Positions 56,019 to 64,000 of a DNA stretch of 64,000 nucleotides are shown one piece after another. Numbering within the stretch: the first letter of the stretch is position 1; each line of letters starts with the position of its first letter. The translations under genes and the position numbers were made by a program. Below the pieces are notes generated by a model. That model searched no databases. It saw nothing but the letters and a program-made list of their open reading frames with translations, and was not told the origin of the DNA. This DNA is from Paractinoplanes brasiliensis (lineage in GTDB: Bacteria > Actinomycetota > Actinomycetes > Mycobacteriales > Micromonosporaceae): assembly GCF_004362215.1 (NCBI RefSeq), contig NZ_SNWR01000001.1, positions 310,001 through 374,000 on the forward strand, in the 5' to 3' direction.

Positions 56019-56089
56019 GCTTCGCCTCCCTGCTCCACCGTGATCGGCGACCCGTCCACACACCCGATGATCCGCCCTGCCGTCAGCCA

Positions 56090-56115
56090 GGATCGGCGGC
56101 CCGAGCCGCCGATCC
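56090..56115. terminator. Terminator of the Hsp20 gene
   Basis: Perfect 11-base arms GGATCGGCGGC (56090-56100) and GCCGCCGATCC (56105-56115) with loop CCGA, about 25 bases past the Hsp20 stop. Confidence 0.75.
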
Positions 56116-56140
56116 CTCGGCCGGTTGCGTGTCCGCTCGT

Positions 56141-56533
56141 TCATTCAGCGGCGATCTCGATCCGGCGGGCCTCCGGTTGCGGCGCCGACAGCGGCACCAC
56201 GATCTCGAGGATGCCGTTACGGTACGTCGCCTTGATCTTGCTCTCGTCGGCATTGGCCGGCAGGCGCACCGACCGCTGCATCGAGCCGTAACGGAACTCG
56301 CTGCGGTTGAGGCCCTTCTCCTCCTCGCGGCGTTCGGCCTTGACGGTCAGCACGCCGTGCAAGGCCGCGATCTGCAGGTCCTTCTCGGGGTCGAGCCCCG
56401 GCAACTCGGCGCGCAGCAGGTACTGCTCGTCGGTGATGCGGTCCTCGAAGCGGATCGCGGGCAGCGGACGCGGGAAGTCGACCTCCAGCCAGTCGGTCAT
56501 GTCTCCGAACAGGCGTGGCAACAGTCCGGACAT
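56141..56533 (-). CDS. Small heat shock protein (Hsp20 / alpha-crystallin)
   Basis: A 130-residue Hsp20: short N-terminal arm, alpha-crystallin domain (about 35-120) with YLLRAELPGLDPEKDLQI, GVLTVKAERREEEKG and the conserved strand FRYGSMQRSVRLP then YRNGILEIVVPL. ATP-independent holdase chaperone. M. tuberculosis HspX (Rv2031c) is the best-known DosR target. ATG 56533 with GAAAGGAGATG upstream. Only a weak box lies before it. Confidence 0.95.
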   Translation of the reverse strand: MSGLLPRLFGDMTDWLEVDFPRPLPAIRFEDRITDEQYLLRAELPGLDPEKDLQIAALHGVLTVKAERREEEKGLNRSEFRYGSMQRSVRLPANADESKIKATYRNGILEIVVPLSAPQPEARRIEIAAE

Positions 56534-56585
56534 CGCGTCATCTCCTTTCGGATGTGGGCTTTCACCTCTATCCGAGCGCGCGACA

Positions 56586-56599
56586 GGGCCGCTGGTCAG
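56586..56599. promoter_or_regulatory. Weak DevR/OsdR-like half site upstream of Hsp20
   Basis: GGGCCGCTGGTCAG keeps the left half and the central GnC of the box but not the last bases. It lies 52 bases before the Hsp20 start, the same distance as the better sites. Confidence 0.3.
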
Positions 56600-56639
56600 A
56601 GGCGGAAGTCCTCAACCGGTCGGGACGACGGGGGGCCCG

Positions 56640-57329
56640 TCAGTTGACTCCCGTTCCGAAGCGGACGCCGCGCAGCTGGCTGTCGTCGTGCGAGAACGTC
56701 AGGTCCGACCGCACCTCGACGACCCCGGCCACCTGCCGGCTCAGCCGCTCCACGATCTCGGTCGAGGACCAGCGGTCGACCTTGCCCGACAGGGTGACAA
56801 CGCCGTCGACCACGGCCGCGGTGACGGATGCGTTCTCGTCGTCCACGTACGGCCGCAGCACGGCCGCCTCGATGTCGGCCAGGATCTCGTCGTCAGGCCG
56901 CAGGTGGGTCTTGAGCAGGTCACCCCGCGAGACGATGCCGATCAGCCGGCCCAGGTCGTCGACGACCGGCAGCCTCTTGACCTTCTCACGATCCATCAGC
57001 CGGGCGGCCGCCGCGATCGACGTGCCGCTGAGCGCCGTCACCGCGGGCGCGGTCATCAGCTCCGACACCGTGCGCGCGAGAGCCTTGTGCCGGTCATCGC
57101 GGCGCCGGCGCCCGTCGAACAGCCGGGGCTCCTCATCACCCGCATACTCGATCTTGCGCAGCAGGTCAGCCTCGGACACCACCCCCACCACGCGGCCGAA
57201 CGCGTCGATCACCGGCACCGCGCTCAACCTGTTGTCGACCAGCAGATCGACCACATCCCGGTAGGTGGCGGCGGCGTCCACCGACAGAACCGCCTTCGTC
57301 ATCACATCGTCGACACCCCAGGTCTTCAC
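56640..57329 (-). CDS. CBS-pair and BON domain protein, paralogue 2
   Basis: A 229-residue protein: CBS1 (VDDVMTKAVLSV ... VPVIDAFGRVVGVVSEADLL), an extended linker rich in Asp/Arg, CBS2 (VSELMTAPAVTAL ... LPVVDDLGRLIGIVSRGDLL) and a C-terminal BON domain (VTAAVVDGVVTLSGKVDRWS). Like its smaller paralogue at 53039 it should bind adenine nucleotides and report energy state. GTG 57329 after GAAGGAGGGC; an extension to 57362 is less likely. A strong box lies 82 bases upstream. Confidence 0.9.
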   Translation of the reverse strand: MKTWGVDDVMTKAVLSVDAAATYRDVVDLLVDNRLSAVPVIDAFGRVVGVVSEADLLRKIEYAGDEEPRLFDGRRRRDDRHKALARTVSELMTAPAVTALSGTSIAAAARLMDREKVKRLPVVDDLGRLIGIVSRGDLLKTHLRPDDEILADIEAAVLRPYVDDENASVTAAVVDGVVTLSGKVDRWSSTEIVERLSRQVAGVVEVRSDLTFSHDDSQLRGVRFGTGVN

Positions 57330-57411
57330 CGTGCCCTCCTTCGTCAGGCCTACGGCAACCACGCTATGGCGCTGGGCACGGCTCGAGCAGGGCCGGGCGG
57401 AGTGCCGGGCC

Positions 57412-57425
57412 GGGACTTTCGGCCC
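57412..57425. promoter_or_regulatory. DevR/OsdR-like box upstream of CBS-BON paralogue 2
   Basis: GGGACTTTCGGCCC, one of the best matches to the mycobacterial core in the window, 82 bases before the start at 57329. Confidence 0.7.
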
Positions 57426-57455
57426 GGTGTCACGATGCCGCCCGGCAGTCCGGCC

Positions 57456-58640
<1,185 letters not shown>

Positions 58641-58725
58641 GGGACACCTCCCTGCGCCACTCCCGCCGTACGCTCGGCAACGGCGATGATCTGTTCAGTA
58701 CAGCCCGGCCCGCGCGGATGCGTCA

Positions 58726-58783
58726 GGGTCGTCGGACCGGCCACCGGGTGCCGGATGTCCGCCCGAACAGGGCCGATGAGCCC
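58726..58783. promoter_or_regulatory. Two weak DevR/OsdR-like sites in a divergent promoter region
   Basis: GGGTCGTCGGACCG (58726-58739) and GGGCCGATGAGCCC (58770-58783) each deviate from the core by one base. They lie 85 bases before the ABC ATPase start and 51 bases before the GerMN gene start, respectively. Confidence 0.4.
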
Positions 58784-58834
58784 TCACCCGCGGCGATCGA
58801 TCGCCGTAGCCTCAAGGTGCAGGGGTGGTGGCGC

Positions 58835-59785
58835 ATGACAGTCCGGGTCTTCTTCCATCGAGGTTCGGGAGACGATCCCACTGCGGTCATGGCAGTGAGC
58901 CGTACCGTGCCCGAATCCCCCAAGGTGGCCACAGCGGCCCTTCGCCAACTGGTGAGCGGCCCGACCCGAGCGGAGCGCCACGACGGATACCGGTCGCCGT
59001 TCAGCAAGGCGACGGCCGGCATGCTGCGCAGCGTCAAGATCAAGAACAGGGTGGGGTACGCCGACTTCCGCGACTACCGCGAGGAACTGCGCAACTCCAC
59101 CAGTAGTGCGGGCAGCGCCGCTCTGCTGGCCGAGCTCGATGCGACCTTCAAGCAGTTCGGGACGGTCCGCAGCACGGTCTACTCGATCAACGGAGACGTT
59201 CCGGCGTTCTACGAGTGGCTTCAGATGACGCCGCCGGACGGGTTCGGACCGACGCTCGCCGACGCTCGCCGGGCCGCCCGGGCCTTCCTGACCGACGTGG
59301 CCGGCATGCGCGATCCGGTCGTTCGGGCGTCGCGGTGGCGCAGCGACTTCATCGCCACGGTCGACGTGCGGGCCGGTTCGCCGACCGGTCCGATCAGCAC
59401 GGTCACCCTCGGGAAGGGCAAGTCTTCCTTCACCGTCCTGGACGTCACGACCGGAACCATCGTGGTCGACCGCCCGGCCGCCGCGATCACCCCGAGCGAC
59501 CTGGAGGTCGTCACCTCGCCGATGACGATCAGCGGCCGGGCGCTCGCGTTCGAGGGCAACGTCGCGGTCCGGGTGGTCGCGATCCGCAACGGAACTGTGC
59601 GCCAGGTCGGCGCCGGCCAGGTCATCGGCGGCGGGGACGTGATGCGGCCCTTCACCGGCCAGATCTCGTTCACCACCCCGAAGTCGGGCACCGGCTGGGT
59701 CGTCGCGTCCGAACGCTCCGCCCGTGACGGCACGATCATCAAGGTGACAGCGGTCCGGGTCGCCTTCGTTCAGCAGCCGGCATGA
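58835..59785 (+). CDS. GerMN and Gmad2 domain protein lacking a signal peptide
   Basis: A 316-residue protein. The N-terminal GerMN-type domain (VRVFFHRG..., VATAALRQLVSGPTRAE, FGTVRSTVYSINGDVPAF) covers about 1-155. The C-terminal immunoglobulin-like Gmad2 domain (VTSPMTISGRALAFEGNVAV ... FTTPKSGTGWVVASERSARDGT) covers about 220-316. Related proteins are normally lipoproteins or secreted, linked to sporulation or germination and cell-envelope functions. Here ATG 58835 opens directly into the domain and no upstream in-frame start adds a hydrophobic signal. It may therefore be cytosolic, or my start is wrong. Role unknown. Confidence 0.82.
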   Translation: MTVRVFFHRGSGDDPTAVMAVSRTVPESPKVATAALRQLVSGPTRAERHDGYRSPFSKATAGMLRSVKIKNRVGYADFRDYREELRNSTSSAGSAALLAELDATFKQFGTVRSTVYSINGDVPAFYEWLQMTPPDGFGPTLADARRAARAFLTDVAGMRDPVVRASRWRSDFIATVDVRAGSPTGPISTVTLGKGKSSFTVLDVTTGTIVVDRPAAAITPSDLEVVTSPMTISGRALAFEGNVAVRVVAIRNGTVRQVGAGQVIGGGDVMRPFTGQISFTTPKSGTGWVVASERSARDGTIIKVTAVRVAFVQQPA

Positions 59786-59804
59786 CACCGGGCGGAGGAC
59801 CGTA

Positions 59805-59857
59805 GCGGCTGCCACGGCACTGGTCCCGCCACGGCGGAACCGGTGTCAGGCAGCCGC
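59805..59857. terminator. Long hairpin between the GerMN gene and the small membrane protein gene
   Basis: Outer arms GCGGCTGCC (59805-59813) and GGCAGCCGC (59849-59857) enclose a second imperfect stem. It separates convergent stops 59785 and 59846 and slightly overlaps the end of the latter gene. A shared terminator is likely. Confidence 0.6.
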
Positions 59858-60142
59858 CGACCCCAGATCCGGGGGCACGACAAGGGGATGACGTTTGTCG
59901 TCGCGCGCGGCAAGCCTCTCCATCTCGCGCACATACTGCCGCCGATTGATCTCGCCCGAGCTCAGCTGCGAGACCAGGACGCCCTCAAGGCTCTGCGGGG
60001 ACGCCGATCCCGTACGTCCGTCGGCGTCCTTCCCGTGCGTGGTCTTCTCTGCCTCGGCCGGGGACCCGGTGGGTGATTCGGGCACCAGCGCGATCACCAG
60101 GGCGGTGCCTACAACTATCGCCAGCATCATCACATACAGCAT
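59846..60142 (-). CDS. Small membrane-anchored protein with SHOCT-like C-terminal motif, paralogue 2
   Basis: A 98-residue protein: N-terminal membrane helix (YVMMLAIVVGTALVIALV), polar linker, then QSLEGVLVSQLSSGEINRRQ...MERLAARDDKRHPLVVPP. The last 40 residues match the protein at 48469-48774 closely while the linkers do not, so the C-terminal motif is the conserved functional part. ATG 60142 has GGGAGGTGG upstream; GTG 60151 would overlap the ribosome site. A perfect dormancy-type palindrome lies 51 bases upstream. Confidence 0.78.
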   Translation of the reverse strand: MLYVMMLAIVVGTALVIALVPESPTGSPAEAEKTTHGKDADGRTGSASPQSLEGVLVSQLSSGEINRRQYVREMERLAARDDKRHPLVVPPDLGSAAA

Positions 60143-60193
60143 CTCGACCACCTCCCGCCTTCCACGTTCGCAAGCAGCCGGGCGTGATCGGCA

Positions 60194-60207
60194 GGGACCA
60201 AGGTCCC
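60194..60207. promoter_or_regulatory. DevR/OsdR-like box upstream of small membrane protein 2
   Basis: GGGACCAAGGTCCC, with six-base arms perfectly inverted around AA, 51 bases before the start at 60142. Confidence 0.72.
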
Positions 60208-60245
60208 GGTACGGAAGGGCAGGGGTCCCGGACAGGATGCGGCAG

Positions 60246-60722
60246 TCAGGAGGGGGTGCCGGGGTACGCGTACAACTCGATCAATCGATGACGGGCTGCC
60301 TGGAGGCGGCCCGCGACGACGTCGAGCATCCGTTCGCTGATCTGGAGGCCGAGATCCGGCGCCTCCGTCATGAGTTCACGCAGGCGCGACGCGTCGACGG
60401 CGACAGCACGCATGTCCTCGATGACAGCGGCGCCGAACCTCCACAGGTACGGCGGGCGTGCCCACGACCATCCCAAGACCGAGCCCGCCCCGACCCGTTC
60501 GATCTGGATGTCGCCGCGGCCCGGCACGTGAAAGTCGATCGAGACCGTGCCGCTGTGCAGTAACCACAGGTGCTTCGCCGCTGTGTCCTCGCGGAACAGC
60601 CGGGTCCCGGCCGGGTGGTGGACCGGCTTGCCCAGCAACGCCAGCCGGTGCAGCCACCCGGCCGGCAGGTCCGACACGAAATCGTGCATGGCAAGCAGGT
60701 CGAAAACCGTCAGCGAGGCCAC
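60246..60722 (-). CDS. Stand-alone cyclic-nucleotide-binding (Crp-type) domain protein
   Basis: A 158-residue protein that is almost only a cNMP-binding domain: PAGTRLFREDTAAKHLWLLHSGTVSIDFHV and GSVLGWSWARPPY. It lacks the C-terminal helix-turn-helix of Crp proteins. The family's Arg that binds cyclic phosphate is not evident, so another ligand or none is possible. GTG 60722 is used; ATG 60689 is an alternative. Probably modulates a partner protein. A dormancy-type box lies 60 bases upstream inside the preceding gene. Confidence 0.82.
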   Translation of the reverse strand: MASLTVFDLLAMHDFVSDLPAGWLHRLALLGKPVHHPAGTRLFREDTAAKHLWLLHSGTVSIDFHVPGRGDIQIERVGAGSVLGWSWARPPYLWRFGAAVIEDMRAVAVDASRLRELMTEAPDLGLQISERMLDVVAGRLQAARHRLIELYAYPGTPS

Positions 60723-60756
60723 AGCGACGTCCCCTCCTCGTGGTCGAAGCCCCAGG

Positions 60757-61419
60757 TTAGGAACTCAGGCCCTCGGCGGTCAGGGCCGAAGGGCCCTCGG
60801 TCTCGGCGGTGCGGCCCAGCCGTTCGGCGCGCATCTTGATGCCGATCAGCATGCGGCGTTCCATGACGAGGCTGCCCGGCGCCATGACGGCGTTGTAGAT
60901 GAACGTGCCAACGAAACCGGCAGCCGGCGGCATGACGCGGTTGCGGCTGATCAGCCGGGTGCCACCCGCCACGGGACGGAGCACGAAGGCCCACACCCAC
61001 AGTCCGTCGACGGACCGGAAGATCAGCGTCCGGTTCTCGTCGCACGTCTCCACCCGCATGGGCGGGGCGTCCTTGCCCAGGGGCAGCTCGTCACCGACGG
61101 CCAGATGCTGCAGCTCCGGCACGATCTCGTCGGCGCTGTGCATATTCAGTCCGAAAAGGTTCTCGATCCAGTCGTACGTGTACGCCCCGCCCCGGCCGCT
61201 GCCCATCTGGATCAGCCACGGCCACACCGCCGAAGGTGGAGCGGCGATCGTGACGGCCCGTGTGGACACCAGGTCGGCGTCCGGCAGCAGGTCGTCGCCC
61301 GGAAGTTCCTCGGCGATCTCGTCCGTGGTGGCGCCCCAGGTCAGATACCAGCGGCGAGCAGGGGCAGAGACAGCAGCCGCCACCAGGCCCGCGGCGGCGA
61401 CCAGCGTCCAGGTTTTCAT
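60757..61419 (-). CDS. SRPBCC-fold protein with an N-terminal membrane anchor or signal
   Basis: A 220-residue protein. An N-terminal hydrophobic stretch (TLVAAAGLVAAAVSAPARR) precedes an SRPBCC-like domain (about 50-200: VTIAAPPSAVWPWLIQMG, WAFVLRPVAGGTRLISRNRV). SRPBCC proteins bind hydrophobic ligands. ATG 61419 overlaps the stop of the upstream alcohol dehydrogenase (ATGA), so the two are co-translated. Function unknown. Confidence 0.8.
   Translation of the reverse strand: MKTWTLVAAAGLVAAAVSAPARRWYLTWGATTDEIAEELPGDDLLPDADLVSTRAVTIAAPPSAVWPWLIQMGSGRGGAYTYDWIENLFGLNMHSADEIVPELQHLAVGDELPLGKDAPPMRVETCDENRTLIFRSVDGLWVWAFVLRPVAGGTRLISRNRVMPPAAGFVGTFIYNAVMAPGSLVMERRMLIGIKMRAERLGRTAETEGPSALTAEGLSS
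60783..60796. promoter_or_regulatory. DevR/OsdR-like box within the SRPBCC gene, upstream of the cNMP protein
   Basis: GGGCCGAAGGGCCC lies in the last codons of the SRPBCC gene and 60 bases before the cNMP-domain gene. It would give that gene its own promoter inside the operon. Confidence 0.55.
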
Positions 61420-62456
61420 CCCGACACCATCACCTTCAGGGCGCCCGAGTGGATCGGGTCGGCGAAGACGTCGTACGCGTCCATGAACTCACCGAAACCG
61501 AAGTGGTGCGTGATCATGTGGCCCAGGTCGAGCTGACCGGCGGCCACCATGTCGAGCAGGCGCGGCGTCGAGTACGTGTCGACCAAGCCGGTCGTGATGG
61601 TCACGTTGCGGATCCACAGGTCTTCCAGGTGCAGCGTGGCCGGCTTGCCGTGCACGCCGATGTTCGCCACCCGGCCGCCGGGCCGCACCAGGGTCGTGCA
61701 CAGTTCGAACGTGGACGGCGTGCCAACCGCCTCCATGACGACATCGGCGCCCAGTCCACCGGTCATTGCCCGTACGGTCTCAAGGGGGTCCTGACTGCCG
61801 GCGAGCACCGTGATGTCGGCGCCGAACATCTTCGCGGCCTGCAGACGGCTCTGAGCCTTGTCGATCACGACGATGTGCGCGGGCGAGAAGAGCCGAGCCG
61901 TGATCACGGCAGCCAGACCGATCGGGCCGGCCCCCACGATCACCACGGTGTCACCGGGCCGGACGCCGCCGTTGAGCACCCCGACCTCGTACGAGGTGGG
62001 GAGGATGTCGGCCAGCAGCACCGCCGCCTCGTTGGTCACCTGCTCCGGCAACTTGTACGTGGACAGGTCCGCGAACGGAATCCGGGCCAGCTCCGACTGC
62101 ACCCCGTCGACGAGGTGGCCGAGAATCCAGCCGCCACCGTTGCGGCACTGTCCGTAGGCGCCCTGGCGGCAATAGGAGCAGATGCCGCACGCGGAAATGC
62201 ATGAAGCCAGAACGCTGTCCCCCACCGCGAGCCCCGAAACCCCGTCGCCGATCTCGACGACCGTTCCCACGGCCTCGTGGCCGAGCACTCGTCCGGGTTC
62301 GACCTCGGGCACGTCACCGCCGAGGATGTGCAGGTCGGTGCCGCAGATGGTGACCGCGTCGACCCGGATGATCGCGTCACGTGGGTCCTGGATGATCGGG
62401 TCGGGAATCTCGGTCCACGAGCGCACTCCCGGACCGCCGTAAACAAGTCCTTTCAT
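61416..62456 (-). CDS. Zinc-dependent alcohol dehydrogenase
   Basis: A 346-residue MDR dehydrogenase. Catalytic-zinc region ITICGTDLHILGG and LGHEAVGTVVEIG; complete structural-zinc cysteines in SACGICSYCRQGAYGQC; Rossmann VIVGAGPIGLAAVITARLF. It resembles threonine-, butanediol- or isopropanol-type dehydrogenases. Reductive disposal of NADH on small aldehydes or ketones is plausible. ATG 62456 after GGAAAGGAGATGG. First gene of a unit with the SRPBCC gene, divergent from PPDK and sharing one box. Confidence 0.9.
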   Translation of the reverse strand: MKGLVYGGPGVRSWTEIPDPIIQDPRDAIIRVDAVTICGTDLHILGGDVPEVEPGRVLGHEAVGTVVEIGDGVSGLAVGDSVLASCISACGICSYCRQGAYGQCRNGGGWILGHLVDGVQSELARIPFADLSTYKLPEQVTNEAAVLLADILPTSYEVGVLNGGVRPGDTVVIVGAGPIGLAAVITARLFSPAHIVVIDKAQSRLQAAKMFGADITVLAGSQDPLETVRAMTGGLGADVVMEAVGTPSTFELCTTLVRPGGRVANIGVHGKPATLHLEDLWIRNVTITTGLVDTYSTPRLLDMVAAGQLDLGHMITHHFGFGEFMDAYDVFADPIHSGALKVMVSG

Positions 62457-62508
62457 GACCATCTCCTTTCCTTCCCTCCACGGTCGGCCCGGCGGGACAC
62501 AGCGGGTA

Positions 62509-62522
62509 GGGACCTCCGGCCC
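62509..62522. promoter_or_regulatory. DevR/OsdR-like box shared by alcohol dehydrogenase and PPDK genes
   Basis: GGGACCTCCGGCCC, lying within the larger palindrome GTAGGG...CCCTAC (62507-62524). It stands 52 bases before the dehydrogenase start and 59 bases before the PPDK start. Confidence 0.7.
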
Positions 62523-62581
62523 TACAGTGCGGGTCCTCGGCAGGGCTACCAACGAGGAGAGAGGAAAGGGGTGCGTTCCGG

Positions 62582-64000
62582 ATGACCAGATATGTGTACG
62601 ACTTCGTGGAGGGGAACAAGGACCTCAAGGATCTGCTCGGTGGCAAGGGCGCCAACCTGGCCGAGATGACCCGGATGGGTCTGCCCGTGCCGCCCGGCTT
62701 CACGGTGACGACGGAAGCGTGCCGCGAGTACTTGCACACCGGCTCGATGCCGAGCGGCCTGCTCGGCGAGGTCGAGCATCATCTGCGGATGGTCGAGAAC
62801 CAGCTGGGCAAGGCGTTCGGCGACGGGGAGGACCCGCTGCTGCTGTCGGTGCGCTCGGGCGCGAAGTTCTCGATGCCGGGCATGATGGAGACGATTCTCG
62901 ACATCGGGCTGAACGACGTCAGCGTGACTGGTCTGGCCCGGCGCAGCGAGAACGAGCGGTTCGCCTGGGACTCCTACCGCCGTTTGATCCAGATGTTCGG
63001 CAAGACGGTGTTCGACGTGCCGGGCGAGGAGTTCGAAACCGAGCTCGCGCACGCCCGCGACGCCGCCGGTGTTCGTAGCGACGCGGAGCTCGACGCCGGG
63101 CAGTTGCAGGATCTCGTCAACGCCTACAAGAAGGTCTTCCACGCCGCCACCGGACGCGACTTCCCGCAGTCACCTCACGAGCAGCTCTTCCTGGCCATCG
63201 GCGCGGTGTTCCGGTCGTGGAACGCCGAACGGGCCCGGATCTACCGGCGCAAGGAACGCATCCCGCAGGATCTGGGAACCGCGGTCAACGTCATGGCCAT
63301 GGTTTTCGGCAACCGTGGCGCCCGCTCCGGCACCGGCGTCGCTTTCACGCGTGACCCGGCGACCGGCCGGCGCGGTGTCTATGGTGACTATCTGCAGAAC
63401 GCGCAGGGCGAGGACGTCGTGGCCGGCATCCGCAACACCGTCGGTCTGGCCGATCTCGAGGCTCTCGACCCGGGTAGTTACCGGGAGCTGCTGTCGATCA
63501 TGCAGCGGCTCGAGCAGCGTTACCGCGATCTGTGCGACATCGAGTTCACGATCGAGAACGGCAAGCTGTGGATGCTGCAGACGCGGGTCGGCAAGCGCAC
63601 CCCCGCCGCGGCCTTCGTCATCGCGGCCCAGCTGGTCGACGAGGGCACCATCACGTTGGACGAGGCGCTGCAGCGGGTCTCCGGTGAGCAGCTGGCTCAG
63701 CTGATGTTCCCCAGCTTCGACGAGTCCGCCGCTCCCGAGCCGCTGACCACCGGCGTGGCCGCTTCCCCGGGCGCGGCCGTGGGCGCCATCGTCTTCGACA
63801 ACGCCGAAGCAGCCGCCGCGACAGGCCCCGTCATCCTGGTGCGCCGTGAGACCAACCCCGACGACCTGCCCGGCATGATCGCCGCTCAGGGCATCCTGAC
63901 CAGTCGCGGCGGCAAGACGTCGCATGCGGCGGTCGTCGCCCGCGGCATGGGCAAGACCTGCGTCTGCGGCGCCGAGGAGGTGCTCGTCGGCGACAACACG
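62582..64000 (+). CDS. ppdK: Pyruvate, phosphate dikinase, C terminus beyond the window
   Basis: The frame is open from ATG 62582 to the right edge (473 codons of about 880 expected). The nucleotide-binding part shows FVEGNKDLKDLLGGKGANLA, LSVRSGAKFSMPGMMETILD and DIEFTIENGKLWMLQTR. The phosphohistidine domain follows with ILTSRGGKTSHAAVVARGMG, whose His is phosphorylated in catalysis. PPDK interconverts pyruvate + ATP + Pi and PEP + AMP + PPi. It could make ATP from PEP and PPi or return pyruvate to PEP. A GAGGAGAGAGGAAAGG stretch lies upstream of the start. Confidence 0.96.
   Translation, partial: MTRYVYDFVEGNKDLKDLLGGKGANLAEMTRMGLPVPPGFTVTTEACREYLHTGSMPSGLLGEVEHHLRMVENQLGKAFGDGEDPLLLSVRSGAKFSMPGMMETILDIGLNDVSVTGLARRSENERFAWDSYRRLIQMFGKTVFDVPGEEFETELAHARDAAGVRSDAELDAGQLQDLVNAYKKVFHAATGRDFPQSPHEQLFLAIGAVFRSWNAERARIYRRKERIPQDLGTAVNVMAMVFGNRGARSGTGVAFTRDPATGRRGVYGDYLQNAQGEDVVAGIRNTVGLADLEALDPGSYRELLSIMQRLEQRYRDLCDIEFTIENGKLWMLQTRVGKRTPAAAFVIAAQLVDEGTITLDEALQRVSGEQLAQLMFPSFDESAAPEPLTTGVAASPGAAVGAIVFDNAEAAAATGPVILVRRETNPDDLPGMIAAQGILTSRGGKTSHAAVVARGMGKTCVCGAEEVLVGDNT

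Overview
The window is GC-rich DNA (about 70 % G+C) with GTG/TTG as well as ATG starts and strongly G/C-biased third codon positions. Together with four giant LuxR-type (LAL) regulators, a DevS-like haem sensor kinase, tandem USP and Acg-type nitroreductase genes, this points to an actinobacterium. A filamentous Micromonosporaceae/Actinoplanes-type genome is my best guess, but that is inference. No rRNA, tRNA, CRISPR or prophage was seen.

Layout. 0-10 kb: a PucR-type regulator cut by the left edge, a STAS protein, a DUF1275 membrane protein, a PrsW-type membrane protease, and an oxalate decarboxylase divergent from a Mn-type ABC importer (binding protein, ATPase, permease). A second DUF1275 gene follows and is split by a complete IS4-family element with 18-bp perfect inverted repeats and a 10-bp target duplication. 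10-25 kb: four LAL regulators, two of which overlap by four bases and each carry a one-base frameshift. They flank a small operon (sugar isomerase-like, SDR, MDR reductase) divergent from an HxlR regulator that probably controls it, and a SnoaL-like gene. 25-34 kb: aquaporin, phosphoketolase, small unknown proteins, TerC, a winged-helix regulator, an AhpD-like protein. 34-37 kb: a DUF2202 protein, a CsoR-family repressor and an OmpR-type two-component pair.

37-64 kb, with the aquaporin/phosphoketolase genes as an outlier, looks like a dormancy (hypoxia) island comparable to the DosR/DevR regulon of Mycobacterium tuberculosis and the OsdR regulon of Streptomyces coelicolor. It holds a carboxylate-amine ligase, a tandem USP, pyruvate:ferredoxin oxidoreductase with an Fe-S flavoprotein, a CtpF-like P-type ATPase, two Acg-like nitroreductases, a DevS/DosT-like kinase with a haem-ligand-like His149, two CBS-BON proteins, GAPDH, two zinc alcohol dehydrogenases, an Hsp20, a sugar-importer-type ATPase, a cNMP-binding protein and pyruvate phosphate dikinase (cut by the right edge). 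The genes would keep redox and ATP balance without oxygen: phosphoketolase and GAPDH feed the lower pathway, PFOR oxidises pyruvate to ferredoxin, the flavoprotein and alcohol dehydrogenases dispose of reductant, and PPDK links pyruvate and PEP.

Most of these genes have a palindrome of the form GGGNC-N4-GNCCC about 35-90 bp before the start, often shared by divergent genes. I read these as binding sites for a DevR/OsdR-type response regulator, which is not encoded in the window. One such box is followed not by a gene but, about 290 bp later, by a strong intrinsic terminator just ahead of the kinase gene: a candidate small RNA or attenuated leader. Two paralogous small membrane proteins with a shared SHOCT-like C-terminal motif, both next to such boxes, are the best candidates for undescribed members of this response.
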